Source: Haplomitrium mnioides (taxonomy: Eukaryota > Marchantiophyta > Haplomitriopsida > Calobryales). Taken from it: DNA of 64,000 nucleotides. Under the pieces are notes generated by a model. The model was not told the DNA's origin. It saw only the letters and a program-made list of their open reading frames with translations, and did no database searches. Below, one piece after another: positions 21,560-34,081 of the stretch; positions within the stretch are counted from its first letter, which is position 1; each line of letters starts with the position of its first letter. The position numbers and the translations under genes were made by a program. Location: the NCBI GenBank assembly GCA_049999725.1, contig JBNGIS010008233.1, positions 1-64,000 on the forward strand. Reading direction: 5' to 3'.

Positions 21560-23484
21560 AATGCAATTCAAGAGCACAAGCCATCTCAACTTCACATTTC
21601 TTAGTTATATATAGCAACTTTGTTCCTTTTAAATTTTGCACTACTTAGTCATATAATTTCTCAAGACCCCATCAACTTCACATGTTTAACTGTGCGCAAC
21701 TCTTCCAAATACTACCCCAATTTCAATCTCAAATATCTAATTTATGCACAACAACTCAACATATGCCATCAACTTCACATACCTTAGTCGTTCAACTCAT
21801 CAAGAAACTCTTTAAGCATTAATAAATATCATATTAATTTAACATAACTTAGTTATACAGAACAACTCAATATTCTCACTCAATTTCACATGTCTTGTTT
21901 ATACAAAATAGCTCAACATTCTCCATTAATTTCATATACTTTAGTGCTACAAAATATCTCAATTTCATATATCTTAGTTTTACTAATCCTCAACATTTCT
22001 TTCAATGCCACATGATTTAGTCTTATACAACACTTCAAGAGCACCCTCAATTTTGTATTCAACCTCATATGCCTTAATCACACACAAAACTTAATAAAGC
22101 TCTATCAATTTCACATGACTTAGTCACATAACCCACATTTAGCTAGATTCCACCCAAATTTCACATATCTTAGTCATACAAAAAAACTCAATATTCTCAC
22201 TCAATTTCATATGTCTTTCATGTACACAAAAGCTCAACATCGCTACTTAATTTCACATGCATTAATGGGATAAAAAATCTCAAGATCCCACCTCAATTTC
22301 TATGCCTTAGTCTTATGAAACTCTAACATCTCTTTCAATGTCACATGATTTAGCCTTAGACAACACATCGAGAACCAACTTAATTTCATATGTCTTAGTC
22401 ATATATTTTATATATCTGAGTTATACACAACTACTAAAGATCCTACTCAATTTCATGTGTCTTAATCTAAACAATGCACCTAAGAAATCTCCCTTGAATC
22501 ACATCTATCTTTCTGATAAATAATAACTAAATATCATGTCTCAATTTCACATTCTTTAGTTGAACACAATATTCTAAGGAACAACATCAATTTTATATTC
22601 TTTAGTCATAAATAACAATTTAAAATCCTTGCTAAATTTAGCCTTAGTCATACACAACACTTTAAGATCCATCTTCAGTATCATATGCCCTAGTCAATAT
22701 TCAACAACTCAAGATCCCCTTCAATTTTTCATTTCTAGATCATACAAAGCATTTCAAAATCTTGCATAGTTTATATGACTTACTGATATACAACACATAA
22801 TGATCTTTCTTCAATTTCAACTCCTTTAATCACACACAACAATTCAAGATCCTCTCTCAACTTTTCATGTCTTTGTTCGTGACACAACAACTCCATATCT
22901 TTTTTGAGCTTCACATGTCATAGCAATACACAAAACCTCAAAATCCATCCTCAACTTCACATACCTTAACCATACATAGTACCTCAAAATCCCTCTTTAA
23001 TTTTATATACATTAGCCATACAAACATCTCTAAATTTCCTATCAATTTCACACGTCATAGTCATATAAAACAACTCAAATCCACTCTCAAATTCACATAT
23101 CTTGGTGATATACAACCTTTTTTAATCCTATGGTGACCTTGATTTCACATATGTTAGTTATACAAAACATTTCAAGATTCTTTTTAATTCCACATACTTT
23201 TTACTATTCTTCAACATCTCTCATCAATTTCATTTGAGTTTGGCATAAACAACATCTTCAGATCCCACCTCAACTTCACATGACTTATTCATATACAACA
23301 CCTCAAGATCACTACTTGATATCACATTTCTTAATCACACACAAAACCTCAAGTTAATTTCTCAATTTAACATAGCTTAGTTGCATATAACACCTCAATA
23401 TTGCCATTACTTTCACATGCTTAAGTTCTACACAACATCTCAAATTTATTTATGAATTTCACAATCCATAGTTATGCACAAAAA
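21560..23484. repeat. 46-bp degenerate satellite, left block
   Basis: Units of about 45-47 bases with the cores CTCAATTTCACATG, CTTAGTCATACACAAC and CTCAAGATCCC in fixed order and one orientation. Individual units differ widely. The same satellite in the same orientation resumes at 40631, so the intervening 17 kb was inserted into it. No coding potential. Confidence 0.85.
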
Positions 23485-25369
23485 CTCTACTTTGAGCAAT
23501 AATAAGATAGTTGTGAGCATCTTGCAAAGAAGAAGACAAACGAGACAAAAATGTGAAAATACTTGGAACATTGGCAAAAGAAGGAGAAAGCAAACCATCA
23601 AGAACAAGAGGACATTGATCCAAATTAAGAACGAAAATAGAAGATCCAATATTTGTTTGTTAAAGTTGTTGTAAGCAAACTCTATATCCAATAAGAAACT
23701 ATTTGAGTCGGTGTGATAAATATTAACAAATGCTCAAAGCATATCCTCTGTAATGCAATTAACACAATGTATTTGATCATCTATTTGAGGATGATAAGTT
23801 GTAGAAATTTATAGCATAGCGCCAAAAGCCTAAAAAAACTCTTGCCAAAACTTTGTAGTGAATTACGGATCCATATCAAATATAACACCTTGGGCATTTC
23901 ATAATAGTGGAAGACAATATCAAAGTAAATTTTTGCCAATTGTGGAGGAGCCACTTTGTCCACTGTCGGTGCTAAGTGAATTTGTTTGTTGAGCTTTTTC
24001 ACAAACACCACAATTGCTAGTAAACCCACGATGCATAATTGGAAGTAAAGTGACAAGATCCAAACTTACAAGTCTCAATAAGCACTAGGAATTGGTAGTG
24101 GTCAAAGAAGTCCAACTCATTTTTGATTGAAAACCTTGTTTTACTAACAACTTTCACAAGAACAAACAAAACCACAAACGTCTCAAACTAGATTTAGCCA
24201 TTTTCAATTGCTTTGAAGCAACTATGTAGTTTTGTTTACTAGATGCCCTAAATTTGAATGTTGTGTGCTTATTGTAAACTGGCTATGCAAAACATAGCAT
24301 CTTGGGTAACATATATTTGATAACCTTGATACAAAATGCCATCTATAATAGAAAATCTATGATGCTCGCTATCTTTTACCATAAGTCGTGTTCGAACAAG
24401 ATTGAATGAGACATCTTCTTGTAGTTTTTACCAATAACTTTTGCTAGTTGCCTCATCAAGATGCAATATACTTAAATTTTTTTTAGTTAATGCATTTAAT
24501 TGATGATACAACCTTCGCGATGATGCATCTAGAATGGTGTGAAACCTTTATTGCTTGTACTCCAACTTAATATCAAACAACTATAATTGATCTTCTTATG
24601 ATGACTTGTCATATTTCACAAATGAATTGATTGCAACAATGGCTTGTGATTGATGTATACAAATATAGATTTTTCTAAAATATAGTGTCTCTATACTTTG
24701 GTAGCATAAGCCATTGCCAATTCCTCTCTATCTATAGTAGATTAGTTTCTCTCCATTGTATTTAATCGGCATAACATGAAGGCAATTGGAAACATCCTCA
24801 AACTCTCATTATAACATTGCTTCAATAGCAAAAAAATAAAGGCATCAAAATAAACTATGCAATGTACATTTGGATCATATGGTTGTAAAACTAAACGAGA
24901 AGAGATTGCATTCTTGTGTCATTGAAATGCCACTTGCTCTTTGGCATTCCATTGAGACTTGGGCTCTTTGTCTATGAGACCTCTAAGTGGTGCAGCAACA
25001 TGCACAAAATAATGGACGAGTTGTCAATAAACATTTGCCAATCCATTAAAGGTGTGTTTATCCTTTACATCATTTGGCATTAGCCACTCTACAATACCTT
25101 TAATTTTCTCTTCCTCTATCTTGATGCCATACGCAAATATTTTATGTCCTAGATAAGTCACCTCTTGCTTCCAAAATTCACACTTGGACCTCTTGCTATA
25201 AAACTTTCAATTGCACAATCTTTACAATACCTTTTAGAGATAATCACGATGCTCGACTTTTGTTTACAAAAGATAAAGATATTGTCTAAGAAGACCCAAG
25301 CTGACTTATCCAACAACCTTTTTAAGCTAATGCACTTGATCCATAAATATTGTCAAGGCACTAGTGAGA
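23485..25369 (-). mobile_element. Ty3 chromovirus-family pol remnant, distal part (integrase, RNase H, RT end)
   Basis: Reads on the minus strand as the downstream half of a Ty3 polyprotein. Integrase core remnants (FVKKLNKQIHLAPTVDK and PQLAKIYFDIVFHYYEMPKV, 23781-24056) match, residue for residue in many positions, the element at 49579-57849. EFAYNN-like sequence near 23690 is the end of integrase. RNase H and the end of reverse transcriptase follow rightward to 25369 in broken frames. It stops abruptly at about 23485 against the satellite, without the integrase tail, chromodomain or 3' LTR. At 25369 it is cut by the giant element and continues at 39142. Confidence 0.8.
25365..25369. repeat. 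Target-site duplication, left (TGAGA)
   Basis: TGAGA before the giant element pairs with TAAGA at 39142-39146, differing by one transition. The homologous uninterrupted Ty3 sequence at about 54990-55000 shows that the two flanks join here. Confidence 0.75.
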
Positions 25370-28300
25370 TATCAACCAGCAATTCGGGTCCCTAAAGCAG
25401 AATTCAAGAAATCGGAAGCATCACTGGCACAATGGCTCTTTTCAAGTGTGAAGGCCTCTCAGTAACAGCGGATTACTCTCAAACAGCTAGTAAGAGCAGG
25501 GCGCGTGATTCATTGGAGGAAAACGGGATCATGGCGGAAGAGATGAAAAGAGAATTGTGATCGCCATCCAGAGGAGGGGTCCCATTTCAAAATTCAAAGC
25601 AAGCCAACGAGAACTCGTGGACCTCAGGAGGATGCGGGGATCGAGGCCAAGCAGGAAAGAAAGGAACGCCCACTCCAAGCGAGGCGATCGAAAGAGGAGG
25701 AACAGATCCATAAACACAAAAATCCAAAGGTGCTCAGAGGAGAGGCAGATCACGGACATGTCCTGCAGCGGCCACAAATCAAGAAGCAATGATCAGGGAC
25801 AAAAGGAGGAGGCGAGATCGTCACAATGGCTTGCTAGGCTAGGGAAGGAGGATGCCTCGATCCCGCAAGCAAGAGCGCGCCCTGCAAGAGCCGATCGAGC
25901 TTTCCCTTCAAATCCACGGATCCTAGCGGAAACGTGGAGTTCCTTGAAGGCCCTGCGAGATTCCACCAAAACGTGGCGTCTTGGGAGTGATTCATGTGAT
26001 TCTTTGGAAGACATGGCAGCTCCAGGGAGCCCCAAGATCTACGAGAAGTCGCCTCCCTAAGTGGGGATCTCGGTTAAGGGGGTTCCGATCTGTCTTACGA
26101 CGTGGGGACCCCGCTTAATAGGGATCCGAAGGGAGTCCAACCGGGGAGCGAGGAGGAAGACCCGAAAGGGTGATATATCGTGGGTCTGATCGAAGGAAAA
26201 CGGAAGAGTGCTAGAAGGGTGACTTATCGGAGATCCAAGCAAATGAGGATCGAGGAAGCCGAAGGGGTGACTTAGCGCGAATTCGGTTACGGGAGAACCA
26301 ACGAGTGTCGAAGAGGTGATTTATCAATGATCTGACCAAGGAAGAATCGTGGAAGCCGAAAGGGCAACTTAGCAGGGATCCGATAGGAGGAAGAGCAGAG
26401 GAGAGCCGAAAGGGGGACAAATCACCGAACAGTCAGCTGAAGACTAAGTGGAGGTGAAAAGGTAACTCATCGACGATCTCGTTAAACGAAGAGCAGTGTG
26501 TTGAAACGGTGATCCATCACAAACCGTCTAACGGGAAGAAGGCTGAGCCACAAGGGCGATATGGCGCCGATCTGGTTGGGGGAAAAGAGGGATACGCCGA
26601 AAAGGCGATGTATCGAAGAATTGGAGAGCCAGAAGGAGTCAACCATAAAAAGAAGTTGGTGCAGGTCTGACCGACGGAGGAGCAAGCGGCACCGAAGGGT
26701 GATTCTTTGCAGATTCGACATGACCCAAGGAGAAAGTTCGACAAGGTACAGCCGCAACGTCCAAAAGTTCAACAAGATGGCGGATGGCTCAAAGGGGCCT
26801 TGTAGTTCTTACAATAAGCTTTTGGAAAACTTAACGAACGAAGCCTCGGGCACGCGCATTGTTCTTATCTCAAAGAGATGATGAAACGGCAACATTAGCA
26901 CAAGTTCTTACTCGGCGAGGAGGGGTTCTTCGGATGACGTGGCGAGTGCAGAGAGTCCGCGGAGGGTTTCGAAAACGTGGACGAATGAGAGAGAGGTCCA
27001 CGGGTCAACTTTGGAAGAGGGGTCAACGCGATGGTCTACCTACCCCCTTGCGGGGCGGCGTCAGACGGCGGCCTGCGGACGACGTGGCACCCTGAGATGC
27101 TCGGAGGGGATTCCATGGGTCAACTTCGAAAGGAAGTCAGCCAATCGTCCACCTACCCCTTTGCGGGGCGGCGCCCTTCGGATGACATGGCGACTCCGGG
27201 AGCCTCGATCAAGTCAAAGGACATGAGGCAACAGGTGGGAGCTCATCGGACCTCGAGCCATGAGCGGGTCAACTTCGGAAGGGAGGGTCAGCGCGACGGT
27301 CCGCCTACCCCTTTGCGGGGCGGCGTCAGACGGCAGAGCTACAGATGACGTGGCGCGCGGAGGATCACTTAGGATCTGCAGGGTAATCTGTGGAGATTCC
27401 GTGGACTAGGTTCTGCAGAGCGCTTCGGAACTCTGTTTTGAAGAACCCTTCGGACTTGGCTCCACGTGAATCTATGGAATCTCAACCTGCGAGATTCCTC
27501 AGACTCCTCGTTAATGTGACCGTTGTACTTGGATTTTCCTAACGACCCGACAGGACATGCGCTGCCTTCTCCCATTCCGATGTAACGGGATTAATGACCT
27601 CGCGGGACATGCATCATCACCCCCTATTCCGAGCCAACGTGATTAACGACTATTTATCGGATCAAGCTCAATGGATCAGCGCGCGGGGGGGTATACATTG
27701 ATGGCCTTCAAATTCGTTCAGGTTGATGCACGGGCGATTGCAAGACGTGATAGTGACTGCAAGACAGAGAAATCGCGCATGGTAAGGCAAGAGTGAGAAT
27801 TCGGTGAGGAGCTACGTGAAGCGGATGAACTAGCTCCAGAGGGCCAGGGGGATTCAGAGGTGAACTAGAAGGGTGCCAAGAATCGCAGAGTGAGGAGCTC
27901 TGGATGCTCGGGTGATCCAGGTGAACTCGTCCTCGCAGGTGGACCAAAGCGAAGGTGGACCGATACAATAGTTCAAAGGGATTCTGGCCAGCTGAGAACT
28001 AAGGAGAGGCTGCCAAGTGAGGAGCTTGGAGTCGTCTTGGCATTTCCTTATGCAAGTGCATCAGCTCAGAGTGTTCAGAGTACACTTTGGTGTGATTCTT
28101 CAAGTGGAGCTGAGAGGGGGGGGCTGCGTTAGTGCCTGCGTACTACGCGGGAGGACCCGTCGAGACTCGAGGTGGAGTGAGCTACCTGCAGTCGGGAGGA
28201 CTGTCTCCAAGAGGTGGGGGTGAGAGAAATCCTCTTCCCAGCTTGAGGAAGTAAATTCAGGGCTTCTTGCGAGGGAAGTTAAAAAACTATCTAGAGAGAA

Positions 28301-29047
28301 AGATGTGTGGGTGGTTATTGGACTGTAGGTTGTAAGGCAGCAAAGGATTCGGAAGGGAGGTGTCAATTGGTGGAAATCCAGAGGGCCTTCAAGGACTCTG
28401 TTTCTCTTTGCAATATATTGTATGTAGTGTTTGTGCATATATGTGTAGTTAGATTTACTTTCTGCAATTGTGTTCAAAGGTTTATTAGATTAGAGGAAAT
28501 AAGGACTAGCTTAGCAGACCATGGGATAGCTCTGGAGGGGGAGTCAAGTCCCTTGACACAGCTAAGTGATCTTGAGGGTGAATGCTCTCTGCTTTGGATC
28601 CTGTAGGATAGTTTAGGAGTTAGTTCATACTTAGGAGAACTAGGACAAACAGTTGTATCAATCTTGTGACAACCTTGAGATGGGGAGTCCAATCCTGTGG
28701 TGTTGAACATTGGTGCAGGTCAAAGCACCCATTCTTCCCCAAGCACAAATAAGGTGGCAGGCCTTGAGACATTGAGCTCGTGGAATAAAGTGGAAGAATT
28801 ACACAACGCACAGCTAGAGGGTAATGAATGTGGACCTGGAGGTGTTTTGAACAACTATCTTGAGTGCAAGCAGAAGAAGAGTGAGAGGTGAATATAAGGC
28901 TTATAAGGAAAAGGAGAGCCCTTAAGGTCTGAAAGTGGTAACTAGCAAGGGGCCATCTCAAAAAAGAACATGAAAACCCAGTATTTGTCCTCCCTTACCT
29001 CCAAATAGGTGACTGGAAAGGCTAAGGCATAGAACAAGAAAGCGACA
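25370..29047 (+). repeat. 5' LTR of the giant element (3678 bp)
   Basis: Starts TATCAACCAGCAATTCGGGT and ends AAGCGACA; colinear along its full length with 35461-39141. Contains an internal 48-bp degenerate repeat (26164-26640), two or three larger repeats around CCCCTTGCGGGGCGGCG (27003-27345) and a GC-rich central part. Many overlapping frames are open in it, but none is conserved between the two LTR copies in a way that suggests a gene. Confidence 0.92.
26164..26640. repeat. 48-bp degenerate repeat inside the 5' LTR
   Basis: The motif CCGAAAGGGTGACTTATCG, followed by a GATC-type block, recurs at about 26164, 26214, 26261, 26310, 26358, 26408, 26456, 26503, 26550 and 26599, a spacing of 46-50 bases. 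The corresponding stretch of the 3' LTR (about 36250-36700) has the same series, so the repeat predates the insertion. Confidence 0.8.
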
Positions 29048-29050
29048 TGA

Positions 29051-29072
29051 ATTTTTGGCGCTAGAAAGAGGG
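29051..29072 (+). other. Primer-binding site of the giant element
   Basis: Three bases after the 5' LTR, TTTTTGGCGCTAGAAAGAGG contains TGGCGC, a start often seen in plant Ty3 primer-binding sites. The matching tRNA was not determined. Confidence 0.6.
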
Positions 29073-29240
29073 CCAAAGGTTTGGAGAAACCTCAGACCAA
29101 CCCGAACCAGAGACACCGCTTTGTGCACATGAGACTCAAGTCAGTTTGTAAGAAAGTCACTTCTTAGAAACAGAGCAACTGGGGGTTGAGTCTATTGAGG
29201 AAGAGTGGCGAAAAGAAGAGATTTATGGGTGGAAGTGGCA

Positions 29241-30645
29241 ATGGCCAGTGGAGGGATGGCCAATCTTGTACCGCATTCTGGGCTTCGGAGAAGATTCAAG
29301 TATAAGCCTTTCAAGGAACACCCGAAGGATGACCCAGATGCATGGTTGGATGACTTGGAGAACACTGCAGCAGCAAATAGGGAGGCTCATGTGAAGATTG
29401 GAATTATGCCAGCAGTGTTGAAGAGAGAGGCCCAGCCTTGGTACAAAGATTTGCTAGACAATGTAAAAATGGACTGGCATACATTCAAGACGGCCTTCAT
29501 AGCGGAGTTTCGTGGGATTGGTGAAGAGACGGAAGCGCTGATCAAGATGGGTCAACTCAAGATGAAAATGAAGGAGTCTGTGAGAAAATTCCTCCAACGG
29601 TTCAAGAAGGTGGCGAGGAAGCTAAACCTGCCAGCCACGGATGGAATGCTCACATCATGGTTCATGGCAGCGCTCCCCAGAGGAATTGGGACCTGGGTGC
29701 GTCAAACGGATCCACAGACTCTAGAAGATGCAGTCAATATAGCCCGATCCCATGTGAAGGCTGCCATCACCAGTTCTTGAAGGCACGGTCCAAGTATGAC
29801 TCTGATAATTCTTTGGACACCTCGGATAGTGACGAGGAAACAGATCAGAATTCCAAATCCTCCTTGGAAAGCGAGAATGAGTTGAGCAGCAGCAACTCAG
29901 AGGAGGACCGGTCATCCAAAAAGAAGAAAAAGAAGAAAGACCTGAAGAAGAAGAAGCAGGCCAAGGAGAGCAATCATCGCAAGGGCGCCAGCAAAGGGAG
30001 ATACAAGAAAGCTGAACCCGAACTCGAGGTGAGCAGAAAGCTAGGGGGAGGGATTGAATTGAGGAGCTGAGCACCAAGATGGAGGCGATGAACATACTCT
30101 TGGCAGGAATCAGAACCGAGGGCATGCCCCTGTCAACCAGAAGAGTGGGAGTCTGGTGCGTCAGATGCAAGCAGCACGGACATTCCCCCCATGAATGTCC
30201 AAAAGACAATAATGTTGTGCACTACGTGAGAGAAGAAGCACCAGAGTACATAAGAGAGGAAGTCGAGTATGCCATGGAAGAGGCCTCAGAAACGGTGTAT
30301 CAAATCAGTGGGGGACCTCGTACAATTCTGAGCAGACCCGTAGGAGGGAACGCAGAGCCAATGAATCAGTGGATTGTTAATCGGCCTCCCAAGACGACAA
30401 TTATGGTCTGTTGGAATTGTGGCCAACCCGGCCACATTTCCTCAAGTTGTCAAGAGCCGCGGAAGAGCGGTTATGGCCAACCACCTTCCATGTGCTTCCA
30501 ATGCAAAAAGGAGAGGCATGTGGCAGTGAATTGCCCAAATAGAAGACCATATGCTACTTTGGGACCAAGCGCGAATCCTCCTCCCCTCGCAATTGTCAAT
30601 CTGATCACACTTGAGATGGAGGAGGAAGCTGAACTGTCGGGCTAA
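29241..30645 (+). pseudogene. gag of the giant element: capsid and triple zinc-knuckle nucleocapsid
   Basis: Structural protein that packages the element's RNA. The capsid part (ATG at 29241, to the TGA ending at 29780) has the Ty3 gag signature around YKDLL...WHTFKTAFIAEFRG and the helical VRKFLQRFKKVARKL. A one-base shift near 29770 moves the frame to an acidic Ser/Asp stretch followed by poly-Lys (29771-30070). A third segment (30079-30645) carries three CX2CX4HX4C knuckles: CVRCKQHGHSPHEC, CWNCGQPGHISSSC and CFQCKKERHVAVNC. Many Ty3 elements have one. It ends at a TAA that may be a mutated CAA, since the same frame stays open into a Lys/Arg/Glu-rich region to 30999. Confidence 0.85.
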
Positions 30646-31022
30646 GAGACACCAGCTCCCGAGGATTGTTTCCAAATGATGACCCAAGCAAGGGCGAAGG
30701 CCACGAAGAGAAGCCAGAGGAAGTTCGAGCGTAGAGCTAAGAAGGAAGTGGCTCGAACGACCTCACCTCAAAGCAATTTGGATTATCGGAGGGATAATCC
30801 AAAATGGTTCTACTCCAAGCAGCACGACCAGGTGAGAAAGCAATTGAAGGCTTTGGAGGCTCTAAAAGAAGAGCGGGCAGCTGAAGAGACCCTCAAGGAG
30901 GTTCGAAAGCAGCAGAGGGAACCCAGGAGGTACAGATTACAGTTGCAGCTGCAGAAGAGGGGACAAAAGCCACCCCCTACAGCGTTCAAGCAGACGTAAG
31001 AAATTGTCCTATCACGGCCACA

Positions 31023-31621
31023 GTGGGCCAACTTATCAATGATAGCCCACTATATCGGAGACAGCTCCAAGAATTGCTAATGGGAGCGAAGAGGAGAAGG
31101 AGGTTACCCAAGGTGGGAGCTCCAGCAGATTCGCTACTGGTCTATGAGGACAAGGGGGCCTTTGAGATTGACATCCAGATCGCAGGTTGCACATTGTCCC
31201 TAGTGCCCGTAGATGGAGGGACAGGCATCAACATTATGGTGGAGGAGACAACTAACAAGCTGGGATTCACGGAATTCCAGCACACAGCCCGAATCATGAG
31301 GATGGCGGATGGGTCGCGCGTAAAGCCATTGAGCTCTCTCCTGCAGATTCCAACATTCATCGGAGGGAAAGAATTCAAGCTCAATTACCTGGTAATGCGA
31401 CTCGCCAGAGCATCTCCCTACCCGGTGTTGATCGGGAGGCCGTGGCTATATGGGGCAAGAGTAATGCACAACTGGAGGAACTCCATACTGGTGTTTGGCC
31501 CCGAAAGAACGACAGTGCATTACGGTCCTGTTCCTCACTTGGGGAAACGCAATCGGAAGCAGAATATGACAATGAGTGGTCCAAAGAGGAAGAAGATTCG
31601 GAGTACCACTACTGGGTATAG
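31023..31621 (+). pseudogene. Protease domain of the giant element
   Basis: Retropepsin-like segment that would cut the polyprotein. LVPVDGGTGINIM at about 31200 is the active-site loop; the expected D-S/T-G appears as D-G-G, so the catalytic motif is altered. The downstream hydrophobic/Gly motif (SPYPVLIGRPWLYG, about 31410-31455) matches the second conserved block of retropepsins (usually I-L-G-R-x-W). It ends in a stop just before the 400-N gap region. Confidence 0.75.
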
Positions 31622-31675
31622 ATGGTGAGCGAAGCGACAGAGGAGGATCTGTCGGAGGAGGGTGTAGTTTCTATC

Positions 31676-32157
31676 AATCAAATCGAATTATCTACTTATG
31701 ACGGAATAGAGCATCANNNNNNNNNNNNNNNNNNNNNNNNNNNNNNNNNNNNNNNNNNNNNNNNNNNNNNNNNNNNNNNNNNNNNNNNNNNNNNNNNNNN
31801 NNNNNNNNNNNNNNNNNNNNNNNNNNNNNNNNNNNNNNNNNNNNNNNNNNNNNNNNNNNNNNNNNNNNNNNNNNNNNNNNNNNNNNNNNNNNNNNNNNNN
31901 NNNNNNNNNNNNNNNNNNNNNNNNNNNNNNNNNNNNNNNNNNNNNNNNNNNNNNNNNNNNNNNNNNNNNNNNNNNNNNNNNNNNNNNNNNNNNNNNNNNN
32001 NNNNNNNNNNNNNNNNNNNNNNNNNNNNNNNNNNNNNNNNNNNNNNNNNNNNNNNNNNNNNNNNNNNNNNNNNNNNNNNNNNNNNNNNNNNNNNNNNNNN
32101 NNNNNNNNNNNNNNNNAATCAAATCGAATTATCTACTTATGACGGAATAGAGCATCA
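31676..32157. other. 400-N assembly gap flanked by an identical 41-base sequence
   Basis: 31676-31716 and 32117-32157 are the same 41 bases (AATCAAATCGAATTATCTAC ... AGAGCATCA), one on each side of exactly 400 N (31717-32116). A G-run and GGGGA repeat follow immediately. This is most simply an unjoined overlap at a difficult tract, not real sequence; the true gap may be zero or negative. Confidence 0.85.
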
Positions 32158-32211
32158 GTGGGGGGGGGGCGGGAGGGGAGGGGAGGGGAGGGGAGGGGAG
32201 GGGGGGGTTGC
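32158..32211 (+). repeat. G-rich tract (GGGGA)n, potential G-quadruplex
   Basis: GGGGGGGGGCGGGAGGGGAG and onward: more than six runs of three or more G within about 50 bases. Such tracts stall polymerases and commonly break assemblies, which explains the gap beside it. Confidence 0.85.
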
Positions 32212-32217
32212 GGAAGA

Positions 32218-33480
32218 TCGGACCGGAGAGGAGAACACCAGGATCCAAATGGGGGACAGATCCAAAGTACCTCATCGGATCAAAGAAGCGGGCATAGAGG
32301 GGTCCGCAAAAGCTCCTCGGGAGGAAGGAGGAGTGAGGCTGGCTACTCTGATGCCAGCAAGGGACAACAATGGGAGGAATGAGATGGGGGTGGTGCGGGA
32401 TGCCCAACACAAACAATTGGTGGTCCGAGAGGGACACACTTTCCATATCGGATCCCAATTGCTCAGGAAAGCGGAGCAGACCCTCACCAAGCTCCTACAT
32501 AATTACAGTGACGCCTTTGCTTGGAGTCATATAGATCTGAAGGGAGTCCCCAGGGAATTGAGAGAGCATAGGATTGAACTGGAGCCCACAGCAATCCTAG
32601 TGCGCCAACAACAATCTCGAATGAATCTTTGATTCTCCCTGCTGGTGAAGGAGGAGATAGACAAGCCCTTGGAGGCAGACTTCATCTATCCTATCCTCAA
32701 CAGTGAGTGGGTGTCTCCCCTAGTAGTGGTACCCAAGAAGGTGGGACAGGATGGGGAGAAGAAAATCTGCCAAGATTTTCGGAAACTGAATGAGGCCACG
32801 AAGAAAGATCACTACCCATTGCCTTTCACAGATGGGGTGCTGGACTTGGTGGCAAGGCAGGAGGTATATAGTTTTCTGGATGGGTACTCTGGGTATAACC
32901 AGATCTGGATCCAGGAGGAGGATCAACTCAAAACAACATTCACCACGGAATGGGGGGTCTTTGCTTTCAGGAGGATCCCTTTTGGATTGTGCAATACACC
33001 AAGTACTTTCCAAATGATGATGATGAACATCTTCCACGACTACCTTAGAAAGTTCTTGGAGGTGTTCATCGACGATTTTGTGGTGTATGGCAAGCTGTAA
33101 GACCACGAGCGGGATGTGAGGCTCACACTTCAGAGGTGCAGGGAAACTGGGTTGAGGCTGCACCCAGGCAAATGTTTCTTTGGGGTGAAGGAGGGGATAC
33201 TCTTCAGACACTGAATTTCCAACAGAGGCATTGAGGTGGATCAGGAGAAGATCACCAACTGGTTGAATGTGGACTTTCCTACCAGTCTGAAGGAGGTGCA
33301 AGGCTTCTTGGGGTGTGTTGGGTACTATCAATGATTCATCGACCAATTCACCTCAGTGGCCTTGCCCCTCATCCAAATGACCAAGGGGGTAGCACATTCG
33401 AGGCAACTCTTGAAAGACTGGAAAGTTTTAGGGAATTGAAGAAGAGGTTGGCCAGTGCCCATGTGTTAGTTCCTCCCAGC
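32218..33480 (+). pseudogene. Reverse transcriptase of the giant element
   Basis: Copies element RNA into DNA. Recognisable blocks: the linker before RT (LLHNYSDAFAWSHIDLKGVP, about 32490-32550), WVSPLVVVPKK, DFRKLNEATKKDHYPLP, FLDGYSGYNQI, FRRIPFGLCNTPSTFQ and the catalytic FIDDFVVYGK (about 33066-33095; the double Asp is intact). Premature stops: TGA 32630, TAA 33098, TGA near 33212 and TGA near 33333. Each can arise by one C-to-T change from CGA or CAA. A frameshift near 33410 separates RT from RNase H. Confidence 0.88.
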
Positions 33481-33498
33481 TGAGGAAGGGACTTCTTT

Positions 33499-34077
33499 GT
33501 GATGGTCGATGTATATGGGTTCTGCATTGGAGCAGTGCTATCCCAGATGGATGATCATGGACGTGACCACCCCATCTACTATGCCAGCAGGCTGCTAGCA
33601 CCATTAGAGAAGAACTACTCTACAACAGATCGGGAGGCTCTGGGAATCATATATGCCCTAAAGAAGTTCAGGCATTACCTGTTGCAGCACAAAGTGGTCT
33701 TCTACACATATCACAATGTGTTGAACTACATGGTGAACAAGCCAGATGTCACTATTCGAATTGCAATGTGGGTACTTCTGTTGGAGGAGTTTGACTTTGA
33801 GGTCAGGATCAAGCCTGGGAAGAAGCACAACAATGCAGACTTCTTCTCCAGGATTGCAGGGTCTGTCAACCAGCAGCAGGTGGGAGATGAATTCCCGAAT
33901 GAACACCTGCTCCAATTGAAGGAGGGGAAAGCCACAGAGTACGCCCTCATCACTGAATTCCTCAGTTCCGCTCAACTCCCACAAGGCAGCAACACAGAGG
34001 AGGTTGTCGTGTTCCTAAGGAAGGTGAGACCATACCTCTTGATTAAAGGTATATATATTACACAAGAGAGGATATGA
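33499..34077 (+). pseudogene. RNase H domain of the giant element
   Basis: Degrades RNA in the RNA-DNA hybrid. Visible: FFVMVDVYGFCIGAVLSQ (first catalytic Asp), PIYYASRLLAPLEKNYSTTDREALGIIYALKKFRHYL (Glu block) and IKPGKKHNNADFFSRI (terminal Asp in NADxxSR). Open over 192 codons, so one of the better preserved parts. Confidence 0.85.
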
Positions 34078-34081
34078 TGGG

